From: Myrica gale | Lineage: Eukaryota; Streptophyta; Magnoliopsida; Fagales; Myricaceae | Assembly (NCBI GenBank): GCA_963930655.1 | Contig: OZ005606.1 | Span: 12,791,501-12,855,500 of the forward strand | DNA length: 64,000 bases | Direction of reading: 5' to 3' | In this document: piece after piece, positions 12,283-23,802 of the stretch | Layout: each line of letters opens with the position of its first letter | Numbering within the stretch: position 1 is the stretch's first letter | Notes under the pieces: model-generated | What the model was told of the DNA's origin: nothing | The model's database searches: none | Seen by the model: only the letters and a program-made list of their open reading frames with translations | Translations under genes and position numbers: made by a program

Positions 12283-12590
12283 GCATAATTACACCTACAA
12301 CTCCTAAGGTAACGAAAATTTACAATTAGGCCCCTCGGTACGTTTTTAACGATTACCTCCTTGAGGTCGAGTTTCCTTAAAAAATAGATCACCTTACCGT
12401 CTACTCCCTGTCATCCCCGTTAACATTAAACACTGACATGCGTTTTAAAGCCATGTCTCCACCAACCAACGCACGACACGTGTCCAGTTAAACCACATGT
12501 CTGCGACCTCAAGGAAATGATTATCTAAAGGCCTAATTGTAACTTTTCATTACCTCAAATATTGTAGGTGTAATTATACCTTAAAAAATT
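12283..12590. repeat. Fold-back MITE, family with TAATTACACCTACAA ends
   Basis: It begins AGGCATAATTACACCTACAA and ends with the inverse TTGTAGGTGTAATTATACC. Internal blocks 'aattaggcc' and 'gacctcaagga' are also mirrored. Both flanks contain TTAAAAAA, a possible duplicated target. A second member is at 13357-13578. Confidence 0.6.
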
Positions 12591-12885
12591 GAAAAAAAAA
12601 AAAAAATAGCAATAATAAATTTTTTATTACAAATTGGGTTTGGGGAACCTAGGGTTCCGCTGTGTGCAATTGGGATTTTGGAGAAGAATGAGAGTGGCTT
12701 GCTGGGATCGGTAGAAGAGGGGCAAGTCAGAATACGGGGCATTGGGAAATGGTTTCCATATGCAAAGATGCATGAAAGCAATTCGGGTCAAAGAAACCTA
12801 ATAATTCCAAGATCTAAGTTTCCAAGACCAGAGAAATGCGAGGAGAAATGAGAACCCAGTTTGAACCCCAAAATCAAGTCTTTAG

Positions 12886-13098
12886 GTGATGTTTGTTTGT
12901 GGAAATATTGGGGTTTTAGAAATTTTGGGTATTGAGGTTTGTGAAAAAGTATAGTATTTTATAGAAAAGTGAGAAGAGAGAAGATTTAATTGAATAGTAT
13001 AATATTATTTTATAATTTAATGAAGAGAGAGATATTATTTTATGATTGTTTAGAAATATTAAGGGGTGAAATAATTGGTAAACAAACGCCCCCTTTAT
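12886..13098. repeat. Tourist/Harbinger-like MITE, copy 1
   Basis: It starts GGTGATGTTTGTTTGTGG and ends GGTAAACAAACGCCCC, with an AT-rich centre containing 'attttgggtattgaggtttg' and 'gaagagagaagattt' motifs. These are shared with copies at 49083-49277 and 51874-52072. CTTTA occurs on both flanks. Confidence 0.6.
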
Positions 13099-13356
13099 GT
13101 GATCATTTTCAAATGAAACCCCACAGTATTGATCGAATTCCAAAAACAAAAACAAAACTTGGGGAGAAACCCCGAGAAAGATCGAGACTAGACTCAAAAC
13201 ACAGAACCTAGATCTCCAAAATTCACAAAAACACTGCGAAATAATGCAGAACAAAAAGGGATCCCCGAAAAATGAACACGAAGACCTTTCCCTCTTTATC
13301 TCTCTCTTTAACTAAAATACATTTATTACTCCTTTTATTTTGTTTTCCCAATTTTT

Positions 13357-13578
13357 TAAAATATAATTACACTTACAACCCATGAGGTAACTAAAAGTTA
13401 CAATAAGCCCTCGAGGTAATCGTTGTTCCCTGAGATGACATACATGTGGTTTTACTGGACACATGCCGAATGTTAGTTGTCGGTGACGTGGCTTTAAAAT
13501 GGAGGTAATCATTGTTACTGGGGCCTAATTGCAACTTTTTGTTATCTCAGGGTTGTAGGAGTAATTATGTCAAAAAAA
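13357..13578. repeat. Fold-back MITE, second member of the TAATTACACCTACAA family
   Basis: It begins TAATTACACTTACAACCCATGAGGT-like sequence and ends with the mirrored ATCTCAGGGTTGTAGGAG and TAATTA. It shares the order of internal blocks with 12283-12590, including 'gggcctaattgcaac'. Confidence 0.55.
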
Positions 13579-14184
13579 AACCAACTCTTTCTAATTTGAC
13601 GTAAAAAATGGATGAAGGGTGCAATGTATTAGAAATAAATAGTTTGTGGATGTAATCACTCAAATGTTGTAGTTTAGGATGTAACGCGCAAAACGGGTAG
13701 TAGTTAGTGAGTGAAAAATATAGTTTTTTGGTAACAAGATGAATGGTAATTCGAAGGTACAAATTGTGATTTTATCTTTTCATTATGTTTTAATGCTCAA
13801 AACTTGATTCTTTCATTGGTGTACTTTGATGTGTAGAGATTTTTAGCTCTTAATGTGTAGAAGTGCTTGCTTTATAAACTTGTTGGCTTATATATTATGA
13901 TTAGATGGCAATGCAGTCGTCCAGAAAATTTCTAACTAAGATTAGTTTTCTTTCACTCTTATTATTTTTTATTTTTTGGTTCTGCGTTGTTGAACAAGCG
14001 CCAGGCCATTAATTGTAAGGAAGCGTTGACAAAATTTCTTGCCGTATAGACTACACAATCCGTACTGGACTTGAATTGAAACTTAGAAATGCTTTTCGAT
14101 TCAGTCAAATCTCAGGGCAAATTTCAGCCAAATCACACGTACATATACAATGAAGAAGGAGAATCATAAGCCGAGAAAGCTAAA

Positions 14185-14382
14185 CTATATTAAGCGGACC
14201 TTATGGGAAGAAGAGAAATGCTTAGCCGCAGCGACCATGGTCGCCTCTGGCCCGCCGGCGGGGAACTCAGCTTTTGTGCTCTTTATATTTTCACTTCTGC
14301 CTCTCGCAGAGAAGCACGAAGCCAATGACCTAAAGAAAGAGGAGGACCCTGCACTGGTCTCTTTCTTATCCAGCTTGCTCAT
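14185..14382 (-). CDS. Possible small protein gene (65 codons), unrecognised function
   Basis: The minus-strand frame starts at an ATG in good context (GAAG-ATG-AGC) and ends at TAA. The product is basic and Ser/Ala-rich, with a Cys near residue 23, and ends MVAAAKHFSSSHKVRLI. That ending resembles a conserved C-terminal motif I associate with a family of short uncharacterised plant proteins ('VAAAKHFSSAHKV'), but this is from memory and not verified. GC content and codon use are higher than the surrounding AT-rich DNA. The opposite strand also has a 90-codon frame over the same bases, which I regard as the shadow. It may be a real gene or a relic. Confidence 0.4.
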   Translation of the reverse strand: MSKLDKKETSAGSSSFFRSLASCFSARGRSENIKSTKAEFPAGGPEATMVAAAKHFSSSHKVRLI

Positions 14383-14796
14383 CTTCTGTCCCCAATATTA
14401 CGCTTCCAAGATCCAAGCGTGAAGAGCAATCTCTTTTCAATCAGATTATCAATAGAATTTAAACAACCGATACACCGCTCTTTGATTTAGTGAAAGGAAA
14501 CAGTAATATTACTCAAGACTGCAAATATGACAACGCTTTGACTCCCTAGAGATCTGATTTGCTTGTAGTTGCCCTCTGTGAAAATCCTCTCTAAGATTAT
14601 ATAAGCCAGGTTTCTTGATGGTTAAGCTAAACTGTAGGTGGGATTTCGACCTCAAAGGGAAAGAAAGTTCCCAGCAAGTAGTTAGTGCAAGAAGTCATAC
14701 TTTTTATGATGCTTGTCCCGCTGACCATATAAATTAGGTTGACCTTGTCTTATGACGTATGAGCTTTTTTCGCATGTATGTTGTTAACAGTCAGGT

Positions 14797-14985
14797 TTGG
14801 TTACTGTGTGAGTGTGTGTGAGCCGAGAGCTGAGATTAAAAACGGGTCAATAAGGGATAAAATGGGTCTGATCCAACTTGGGTCTCATTAAATGATGTGA
14901 CATTTTTTCAACCGTCAAATATCCATTTTTTAATCTCAGCCCTTGACTCACACAATAGCCCTTTGCACAATAACCGAACCCGTAT
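14797..14985. repeat. Hairpin MITE (~190 bp)
   Basis: The left arm GGTTACTGTGTGAG...GCTGAGATTAAAAA is matched by the right arm TTTTTAATCTCAGC...CACAATAACC. The arms are about 45-50 bp with small gaps, and the centre is ~90 bp. No coding content. Confidence 0.65.
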
Positions 14986-15509
14986 AATATACTGTCACGT
15001 TTTAGAGTGCAAGATCCAGGAAACTTGCTTAATGAAGGCACTGCATTGTTAATTTATTCATCTAAGCTGTTGAAACTTTTGAAATTGCTGCTTAATCAAA
15101 AAGGACTTTGATGACTCATATTTGGCACGTGATATATGATGTTTTGTTCAATATATACTTTGCCTTGAAGCTCAAGACAATTCGGTCAACTGGAACAGAA
15201 AGTAGTACTCAAATACCAGAAGGTTTGAAAAATTCTTTCCTCTCCTTTTCTTATCTCCTGCTAATAATATAAAATAGTAAGAAGAATATCAGTATTTCAC
15301 GACACTAATATGAATAGAAGGTTTAGAAGGATCCAAACTTCATCTTCTTCTTATAGTTTTCTAGGAAGCAAGATACTAATGAACATCAAAATATATGCAC
15401 TTGCAGCCATAAGAAGTACTGAGAGCTGGAGGTAAATTTTAGCTCAAAAAAATAAAAAAATATAAATGAGTATATACATATGTATTATCTATTTTGCCGA
15501 TTGGGATGG

Positions 15510-15935
15510 GAGCACCATCTATTTGGGCTACTTGGCAAATTAATGGGCATCACAACCGGATAGCCTTTTGAAGTTTGGAGTCTTTATTTACACCCGGCCT
15601 GTTTTAACTTTGCTTTTGAAGCCCATCTTGCAGTGAAGTTGGCCCATGATTTGGGGCCTTGGAGTGGGGAGGTATTAATTTTAATTTTGAGATTTTGTGA
15701 GCTAAACATCATCCCCTGAAAGTAGAAAACTTCTCAGATTTTAGTGTTCGTTTGGGCTTCGGAACATCATCAACTTGGGCTGCTTGGCAAGTTTAAGGGG
15801 CCTGATGATTACCAGATAGCCAGATAGCCTTTTCACCTTTCAAAACTTTTTTATTTATTTGCACGCGGCATTTTCTAAACTGCTTTAATTTGAGGCCTAT
15901 CTTAGCCCATTATGGGGCCTTGAGAGTGTTGTACG
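15510..15935. repeat. Degenerate tandem duplication (~245-bp unit)
   Basis: The segment around 15510-15720 recurs diverged at 15755-15935. Shared landmarks in the same order are 'atttgggctacttggcaa', 'gatagccttttgaa', 'tttatttacac/gcac', 'gcccatctt/gcctatctt' and 'ggggccttggag/ggggccttgaga'. No reading frame is preserved. Confidence 0.55.
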
Positions 15936-16384
15936 TAGGACCATGGATTTACATGATTGTGGACCAAGTTTGTATATCAGCAAGAATTGTGTCATTTCGA
16001 ACTATGAGAGAAGAAGAAGTGAAGAACCTTGCCCTCTCTGTAAGTCTGCAATGAAAGTCTTGATCACCTTTTTCATCCATTGTTACTTTTAGCAGAATCA
16101 TTTGGAGAATGGCGCCCTAGCTAGCCATTGGGGATATCTCTTCCTATGCCAATGGTTCCATTGTAACTTGGATCTTGAGGTTGATTAATTATGAAAAATT
16201 TCAAATGAGTCCCCCGAAGGACCACCACCTTTTCCTTCTTTTTGCAACAATTGTCATTGATATACTTTTGATGTATCGGTGCAAGGTTGTCATGCATGGT
16301 GCAGCATGCCCTTATACCCCGCCATGGAAATGGTTGAACAAAAGAATCGTCATCTTGGTGCCTGGAAATTAAGGTCATTTGGCA

Positions 16385-16690
16385 CAAAAAACGGATCGAT
16401 TGGAACCACCTACGGATGGTAGTCTTAAGATTAATATCCATGTGGCAATCGGAAAAAAGTTTGCTGTAGCAGCCGCTATTGTTAGAGACCACTTGGGTGT
16501 AGTGATTCATAATGAGTGTCAGCTTCTACCTCCTGTTACACCGGTGGAGGGCGAGACGCAGGCTGGTCTCCTAGCTGTGAATTAGGTCACAGGAAAACTC
16601 AAAATGACAAACTTAATTCTTGAAGAAGATTCATTAGAAGTGATCACTGCTCTCCAAAAGCCTTGGGAGGTGATAAATAAGCGATCTTAT
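16385..16690 (+). pseudogene. Orphan RNase H-like (RVT_3) fragment of LINE or retrogene origin
   Basis: The frame contains PPTDGSLKINIHVAIGKK, then AAAIVRDHLGVVIHNECQ and VEGETQAGLLAVN. This is the first part of the plant RNase H-like domain found at the end of LINE ORF2 and in many domesticated relatives; the usual first catalytic Asp of 'KINVD' is His here. After a stop at about 16585, further in-family sequence (LILEEDSLEVITAL) follows in a shifted frame. It is broken and isolated from any reverse transcriptase. Confidence 0.65.
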
Positions 16691-17464
16691 CATTGATGAC
16701 AGTCTTTGTAAGTTGGAGTTTACTAGGGGCGGCTCAACATTTTTGGTAGCCTTAGACAAGTCATAAAAATGAGCCCTTTAATTTTTGAAAAAAATTAATA
16801 AATTTAAAAGTAAACCATAAATTCACATCTTGACTTATGTAAAATTACTAATTAAACTTTTATATTCAAGTTTACCCAATAAATCAGGTTCCATAGATAA
16901 ATTAGTTGTTTATAAATAATTTTTTATAATCTTTAGTTTTGTATTAAACTTTTGTATTAATTTCTGCTTTTGTAACTTCTTTTAAAATTTATAATTCCAA
17001 AAATAAATCTAAACCATCAATATCAGAGTGCAGGTCATGCTTAAGTTCTCTCCTTGAGTCACATCAACATTATCCACTTATTCTAAATCCTCCTAATACT
17101 TGGCCTTTATTTGGCTCCCTTTTTGTCAACAAGAAATTTGTTAAGTATCTCTCTTTGGGATTGAACTATACTTTCTATTCTTCTTTATTTTCCTTTTATG
17201 AATGAGGATTATTTTGAAAATTGATATTGTGCTATTATTTTGAAAATAGTGGTTGATAGTGCTAGTTTCTAGGATGTGTTTTTTATTTTTTATTTTAATT
17301 TTATAAACTAACTTTTAAATATTACTATTTTGTAGACCTTTTTATCTGAAAAATTTTCAGTTTTTTTTCATTCTCTTAATTTTAATTTTAATTTTGTTAT
17401 GAAATCTTCCTTATTAAAGGGCCTTGGGATTGCCTCACCTACCTGTCCATTTCACCCTCTCCGC

Positions 17465-17712
17465 CTGAATTTATCCCTTTCTGGAGTGTATCTCAGGTTT
17501 ATCGTAGTGGGAGTTATCAGCCGCACAAATGGGCCAAGAAGACTGAAGAAGGCTAAGTGGATTGGAAAAGCTCGTAGAGTGTCCTCTCATTTTATCCCTT
17601 TCTGGAGTGCATCTCATGTTTATCGTAGTGGGAGTTATCACTTATCAGCCGCACAAATGGGCCTAGAAGACTGAAGAAGGCTAAGTGGATTGGAAAAGCT
17701 CGTTGAGTGTAT
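17465..17712. repeat. Recent tandem duplication (~125-bp unit)
   Basis: The block from TATCCCTTTCTGGAGTGTAT to 'ggaaaagctcgtagagtg' is repeated at once, with only a few substitutions and an 8-bp addition ('cacttatc') in the second unit. No recognised coding content. Confidence 0.85.
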
Positions 17713-17976
17713 CTTCCTCTCATTGACCAGGACAAGGACCCACCTTTTATTACGTAACCCTCCTTGCTTATGTACCAAAAAAAAAACGAATAAGATACTA
17801 TTTCTTCGGGTGCTGCCTCAGTTGACAAATTTGTGTGCTCCTTCCATTGGCTTGAATCACTTTAGTTATCCGGTAATTAAAAGAAAAAAAAAAGTATATA
17901 AAATATGAATGATTCCAAGTTGTTCCACAGGCATAACGTATCAGATACTTATTTATCGATCCTAGCAGCGCGGGCG

Positions 17977-17979
<3 letters not shown>

Positions 17980-18006
<27 letters not shown>
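17980..18006. repeat. (AT)n microsatellite
   Basis: About 13 AT units in a row, directly after a short GC-rich patch. Confidence 0.95.
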
Positions 18007-18011
<5 letters not shown>

Positions 18012-19874
18012 CCTACGTGTGTAGCAATTCTATCACTTTAATTCTCTTTTTTTCTTTTTTTTTTCTCTTTTGGAGTAGATAGACCGATCGAGTTGAGATA
18101 AGTTGAACCAGTGTAAGAATCTAAGAGCATAAGATCGGCTTTAAGTCAAATCATATATTCATATGTACAACATATACAATGAAATTAGGTGATTTATATA
18201 TAGCATTTATTATTTCCAGTATTAAGGTTTGGGGCCGTCCAGACTAGTATATTGCAGGCAATAAACCCGTGACATATGTGCACTCTTTTGTGCTCTTTCT
18301 TGGGTGCATCATTTGACGTTGGAAGCCATATAAAAACATGCTAAATCAAATTGGTCTCCCAAGTGTCCGCACGACTTCACGTGGAGAGCAGACATTGATC
18401 TTATTAAAATTAGGGACGGTAGCTATAGCTTCCTTGGAATCCCCACCAAGTTAAACTGGCCGGCCGCTCGCGCATGCGATAAATAAACCCCGGAATCTTT
18501 GTAACGGTAATGACCGTTGTTCTGGAACCTTATTAGGCACGGCACGGTTCATACAGTACAGTGATCTCAATCTCATGTGCGTCAAGGTTCCTTCTCTTAT
18601 TCCAACACCGCCCAGAACGTGTTTGCATATAAAAAGGAAATAAAACACCGCGCGCGCAGAAAGAGTACTAAAACAGCAGGCGCAACCTCGGTGGATTCTA
18701 TGACCGATAGAGGAGAATTCATGTGTTTATGCACCGCCCACCGGATAGAAGCGAATCAGATTACAATCCAAATTCAGGGGTCTGTTCAGTGCAGAAGCTG
18801 CAGCTTGCTCTCCTTGGTGGGCTCAGGGCATTTCTCTTTTAGGATGGGTGCCGTGCAGTGCGTCTGCTCATTAACAAAACGAAAGTGCATGGCTCTTTTT
18901 GTGTTTCTATTGGCAAATCAGAATACAATTCAGACTACTACGTCTTTCTCAACACACCAAAGAAAAATAGTGTGTAGGGATATTTCAATTTTCAAACACT
19001 CAAATAGCGAGATAAATCCAACGAGCATAATTATGAATTACGACGAAACTAAGAGATCTAGAGACAGAGAAAGGTTTTCCATCCGCAGAATGACTTAAAA
19101 ACAAGCTAAATCAAAGCCATTAATTAGGTCATAAATGACAGAGGGATAATTTCTTTCTGAAAAAAAGGAGAGTAGTTTCAATAATTCTGGCTCCAAGAAC
19201 TGCGAGTGGCTCTTTGTTGGATACACTATCCTCTTCCAGTTTTTTGGGCCATACAAAAAAGGATGGGAAATCGGAAAACAAAAGAAGATTAGGATTGGGT
19301 TAGCTTAATATTATTTAATGAAGCATAAAGAAAAGAAAGTAATTTGTTTACATTCTACAAAGCAGTACTGGATAAGATTCTCAAAAAGATCTGCCAATTA
19401 TACGTCCTGGGAAAAAAATACGAATTTGTGAGTTAAACTTATAAATTAGCTAGCTAGGGACGAATCCCAGTGATTCTAACCCTATGTGTATGTGCTCATG
19501 CCTGAGGCAATATTTTTTTAAAACTTCCTAATGAGCTTTAAATCAACCTTATTATATAAGAATGGATGCTAAAAAATGACTACTTTTTAGATCTCGGAGT
19601 CACATGGAAGTACTGATTGTTGTTGCTTTTTCTGATGTCATATATATGTTTATTAACAAAGAAAGCCACACTCCTTTATAAATGTCTTTTTTTTCTTGCT
19701 TCAGAGAGATGAAATTCTTACAACTTCCTTTTCGTAGGTTTTGGAAAAAGAAATAGCCTAGCTAGCTTCTCTTGTGTAGTCTATAGATCTCTTAATTCTC
19801 TGATTTTAAAAAAAAATATACTATGGCACATAACAGCTACCATCTAATAGATTTTTAATTCTAAAAAGTCCATT
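18007..19874. other. Intergenic DNA, no gene recognised
   Basis: A 173-codon open frame at 18577-19098 starts with GTG and shows no recognisable domain, signal or codon bias, so it is not called as a gene. The rest is AT-rich. Confidence 0.4.
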
Positions 19875-21061
19875 CACTACAAGAATTTCCCTGTATAGCT
19901 GCAAGCCTGAATGTTGCTAAAAGAAGAAAAATCGCCGAGACAAGAAATCAGCGTCGAGAAAAAAACGTCAAAGCTCTGTCGTTAATACATCATCACTACA
20001 ACTATGGGCGGCACTTTTTCCTCTCGCCGGTGTTCATTCTGGAATTAGCGACTGATGTTTGAGTCGTGAGAGATTATCTTAAGTTGTCGCACGTACGCCC
20101 CTTTGTAGGTACCGCTTTTACCGGTTACCCATTTTGCAACGTTTTCTTTGTCATCGCCTATAAGATTTTATTTGTTGCGAAATTGTTGTCGCCGATTAAT
20201 GTCATTAAAGCGACAGTGGAAGAAACGTTGATATAATTAATTGATAAAGGGGAAGATTCTTCTTGTCGTTGTAACCATATTTTTTGTCACTAGTCATTTC
20301 ATTTTTTTTGTTCTTTTGTTGTTGTTCGCATAAAAAGTGTATCTTAATTTCTGATCAACTTAAATACTCTTATGCATGCCCTGTTTCCACTACAGAAATA
20401 GCAACAAATTTGTACATGAGATAGATCTGAGAAAAGGAGGATGATATTCCATTAGCTTATAAGTTGTGTACTTACACTTCGATGGTGAGCAAAAAAAAGT
20501 TTTGCTCAGTCTACATATTTGATCTGATAAGCACAAAAACTATGAATTGTATACATACCCTGTGCAAGATTTACAATGATAACAGCTGGTCTACAAAAAA
20601 TGGTGGACAAAAAAACTAGGTTGTTTTACTTCACTCATCTCCACCAGCAGCATGTCAAGGTTGGTGTTCATCCAATTACCTCCAACAACTTGAATAGCCA
20701 AAAAAATTCCTACTATCCATGAAAGCAGAGCAAACAATACAACATCTGCAAATGACTAGCTTTCTCCCCACCAACAGTGCCTAAAAAATCCAGCAAGTCT
20801 CACCCCCTCCAATATACACAAAACATCCACCATCGATGTCTCAAAAAATAAAAGATCTTCCTGTCCATATACATTCACAACAATATTAAAGTTTGAATCC
20901 AAATAAATAGTTTCAAAGTTCACCTTCTAAATAAAATTACTCTGGTATGGCCCGAGTTTTTATGCAATGAAGGATAAAACTATTTGAAGTAATGAGAAAA
21001 ATTAACAACTAATTCAATTGACAAAATTATCTAGCATTCATGTCCTCAAACCCTCATCTAA

Positions 21062-22770
21062 GGGAGAGTTTCATCATCACTCTCTTCATCAGAGCTTATT
21101 TCTGGATAGAGGTGGTCCATTTTGTCACCGAATGAGGCTAATTGGACCATCATTGCATTCATTTGGTTTTGCAATGTGTCACACTTATTCTTGTATGTCT
21201 CTAGCTCTGACTTGTACATCTTAACTTCTTGGGTAAGTTAAGTAACATGATAAGAACGTGCTAATGGGGAAGGGACTGGAATGACAGAGTTGCCCAATCT
21301 TGTCATGTATCCAGATTTTGAACCCAATGCGTCGTGAAAAACTTGTTCTGCAATTTCACGAGATGATTCTGTAGGATTTTGCTCAGCATACAACAGTTTC
21401 ATTTCACAATGAATCCAATGAGTTTCATTGCAATGGTTTTTTTCTTCTAACAACAATTTACGTGTACATGTAAGAAAACAACGTAGCTGTAAAGAGACAT
21501 CTCAAAAGTTGTTTTACAACTCAATGACATGTATGTTAGAGATTACTAGTGATTTTGTAGAAGCTAAGGTAGGACCAGATTTTGTCAATCTCTACAAAGA
21601 ATCAAGTTTGTGCAGATAAACATAACAATCATCAATGAGTCAAAAAGATTTTAAAACGACCAATGGTATCCGAAGAACATACATAACAATTTTCTCAGTA
21701 GTAAACAATTCAAATATCCACAACAACCAATGGTATTCAAAGAACTTCCTACATGAGGTGTTGAAACAATTTCACAATGACACCTCACTTATCTTACATA
21801 TAATTCTTTGCACGTAGGTGTGACCCAAATGGTCCTATTTTTCTGAGTTCGAGTCTGCTTGTAGAATTCTATGACATTCTTTTCCTCATCAATATGCATA
21901 GCCAATGTTTCAATAGATTATCTAAAACATGGGTAGAGAATGGAGGTGGGCAGGGGTGGGGAACTCCTGGACAATACCTTTTCCATACAGGAACAAAGCA
22001 GTGATTTGGATCCAGATGTGTGGTTGACCAACATTTGCCTTCTATTAATAACATTTTTGTGACAAACACTCAACAATTGTCATTCTTACAATATCGGTTA
22101 GCTGATAAAGGTCTAGAGTAATATTATCAAAGTCAGTGTGCAATTTTAAAATTATGTTTTTACCGCATAGGCTTCACTCGCCCAAAGCTCACAGCATTTC
22201 ACCCAAGAAGAGAGAGCCACCTCCTCTAGTGGGTGAGCCAATACCTACTCCTTTATGGCCCAAGACTTGTACAACTTGTGCAAATAATATTTGTAGTTCT
22301 GAAGCTATATGCCAGTCGAGCCTTGATGCCTGTTTGGTCTTCATGACGACTCTAGTCAAGCTCAAAATCTCCCTAATACCCAGATGTAGGTAATGAATTA
22401 ATTCAGAAGACTAGCCGATTTTTTAGGATACTCTGTTTTCACAAAGTGAACACTATCCTTTTATACGTATGGATCATTTAGTACTAAAATGGGTTCAAGG
22501 ATTTTACCAATATTCTTGTGTACAACTCCTCTTTATCCTGTTTTGGGAGTTGACTCTAACACTTATATTGGACATTGACAAAGTGTCGAACTAGATAGGT
22601 CACCCTTTCTTTAAATACCCTTTCATTGTCACCTATTGGCCCCCTTGCACCAATAGGAACTTTCACAGCAATGCGTCCTATCTTTCGATCAGGGTTCCCT
22701 TTGTTGTGCCACGACCCCTCTTCCTAGATGACGTTGCTGCCCACATGCCCATACAAAGAGGGTTTAAAAG
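21062..22770 (-). pseudogene. Degraded plant Ptta/En/Spm-type transposase (Transposase_24 family)
   Basis: Reading the minus strand from high to low coordinates, about 22735 downwards gives SSRKRGRGTTKGT and then VPIGARGPIGDNERVFKERV, the N-terminal block of the family (an RGRT-K... basic start, then 'G-PIG-NA--F...VR'). Lower down, 21240-21456 gives an EQVFHDALGSKSGYMTRLG piece (the 'LG-KSGY-RGLG' signature). After a stop, a coiled-coil tail VKMYKSELETYKNKCDTLQ...DKMDHLYPE ends in an acidic run and TAG near 21062. Multiple stops and frameshifts lie between these blocks. An upstream exon may lie at 23857-24060. Non-functional. Confidence 0.65.
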
Positions 22771-22791
22771 TCAGCAACATAGGCAATCGAC

Positions 22792-23802
22792 CAGTGGCGG
22801 AGCCAAAAATTTTGTATAGGGGGCATGAGTTTACATAGAATGCTTGCTGATAGCCTTCAGATCATTTATGGAAGAAAAGCAAGACAGCATAAAGCATCTA
22901 TGTGCCCATATGCATATTTGTATGTGTGTATATCTATATATAGGCTCATATAACTCTTTTCATGTGGAAGTTCCTAGTTATTAGCATCATAGGGACATGA
23001 AAGTTGTTTGGCTACATGAATTGCAATGTAGTTTGAAAACATAAGTGGTAGCTTAGTGTAATATGTCCACTTCAATCAGAACTAACTTGACCCGAAGTTG
23101 CTTTGTGCTCATCAAGTTCAGGATCCATTTGAGAGTTTCAAGGGTCTTTGCATGGTTTAGTTTTCCATTGTGTGCCAAATCATGCCATTAGCTCCAACAA
23201 ATCCAAAGTCTTACCTATCAGACAATCCAGATTGGAAGTGGTTAATTAATCTAGCTGAAATACCTTACATATAGATTAATCCTGTTACTGTATATACAAG
23301 CATTTTGAACAGGCTCATACATTTTGTTTGGTCAAACTAAGATAACAGGTCAAATACCTGACCTAGACCATAACTCTGAATAATATGTCTACAATCTGTA
23401 CTTCTGTAGACATGTTAGTGCCCATGCACTATGAAAAGTACTTCAGAAGAAGTCTAATTTGTACCCTCGTGCGCCAATTATTTTTTAATAAGTGAATCAT
23501 AGTGGAAAAAGTGTATAGTTTACAAAAGAAAAGACATAAGAATTGGTTATGCAGCATTAAAAGCAACTCAATGGGTGGCTATTGTTCAAATCATATACGG
23601 CACAGTTGCATAATACCTAAACCTACATTAAGCACCGTGGTTTTAATAAAAAAAACCTTTTAGTTCCATTCTCATTCTCCCTTAAGAAAGAATCAATTCG
23701 TTTCCATCAAACTAACAGGTATAAAATCAATGTTGTTGTCTCTTTACCTAGTGACCCATTTTTTTAGAACTAAGGGGGGGCGGCTGCCCCCACCCACCCC
23801 TG
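22792..23802. mobile_element. Non-autonomous hAT-like element nested in the CACTA
   Basis: The left end is CAGTGGCGGAGCCA. The right end contains 'tttagaactaagggggggcggctgccccc' ending CCACCCACCCCTG, the same end sequence seen inverted at 47088. The flanking octamers CAATCGAC and CAAACAAC match at 6 of 8 positions, a plausible decayed hAT target duplication. There is no transposase. The element splits the CACTA transposase relic from its possible first exon. Confidence 0.55.

Larger units (their letters stand above)
12060..13795. mobile_element. Possible MULE-like element with long degenerate inverted ends
   Basis: The left part (12068-12178, with CCTAAACTACCACGTTTGAG and 'acacatacaccatcc') is matched in reverse complement by 13580-13795 ('cctaaactacaacatttgag', 'atacattgcaccc'). 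Between them lie two related fold-back MITEs, a Tourist-like MITE and about 400 bp of GC-richer sequence (12640-12880, 13110-13310) that looks like promoter/5'UTR DNA but has no recognisable coding region. No clear target duplication was found, so this is tentative. Confidence 0.3.

Noticed and set aside
18577..19098. 173-codon open frame on the plus strand
   Set aside because: Starts with GTG, no recognisable domain or targeting signal, irregular composition; no splice or expression support.
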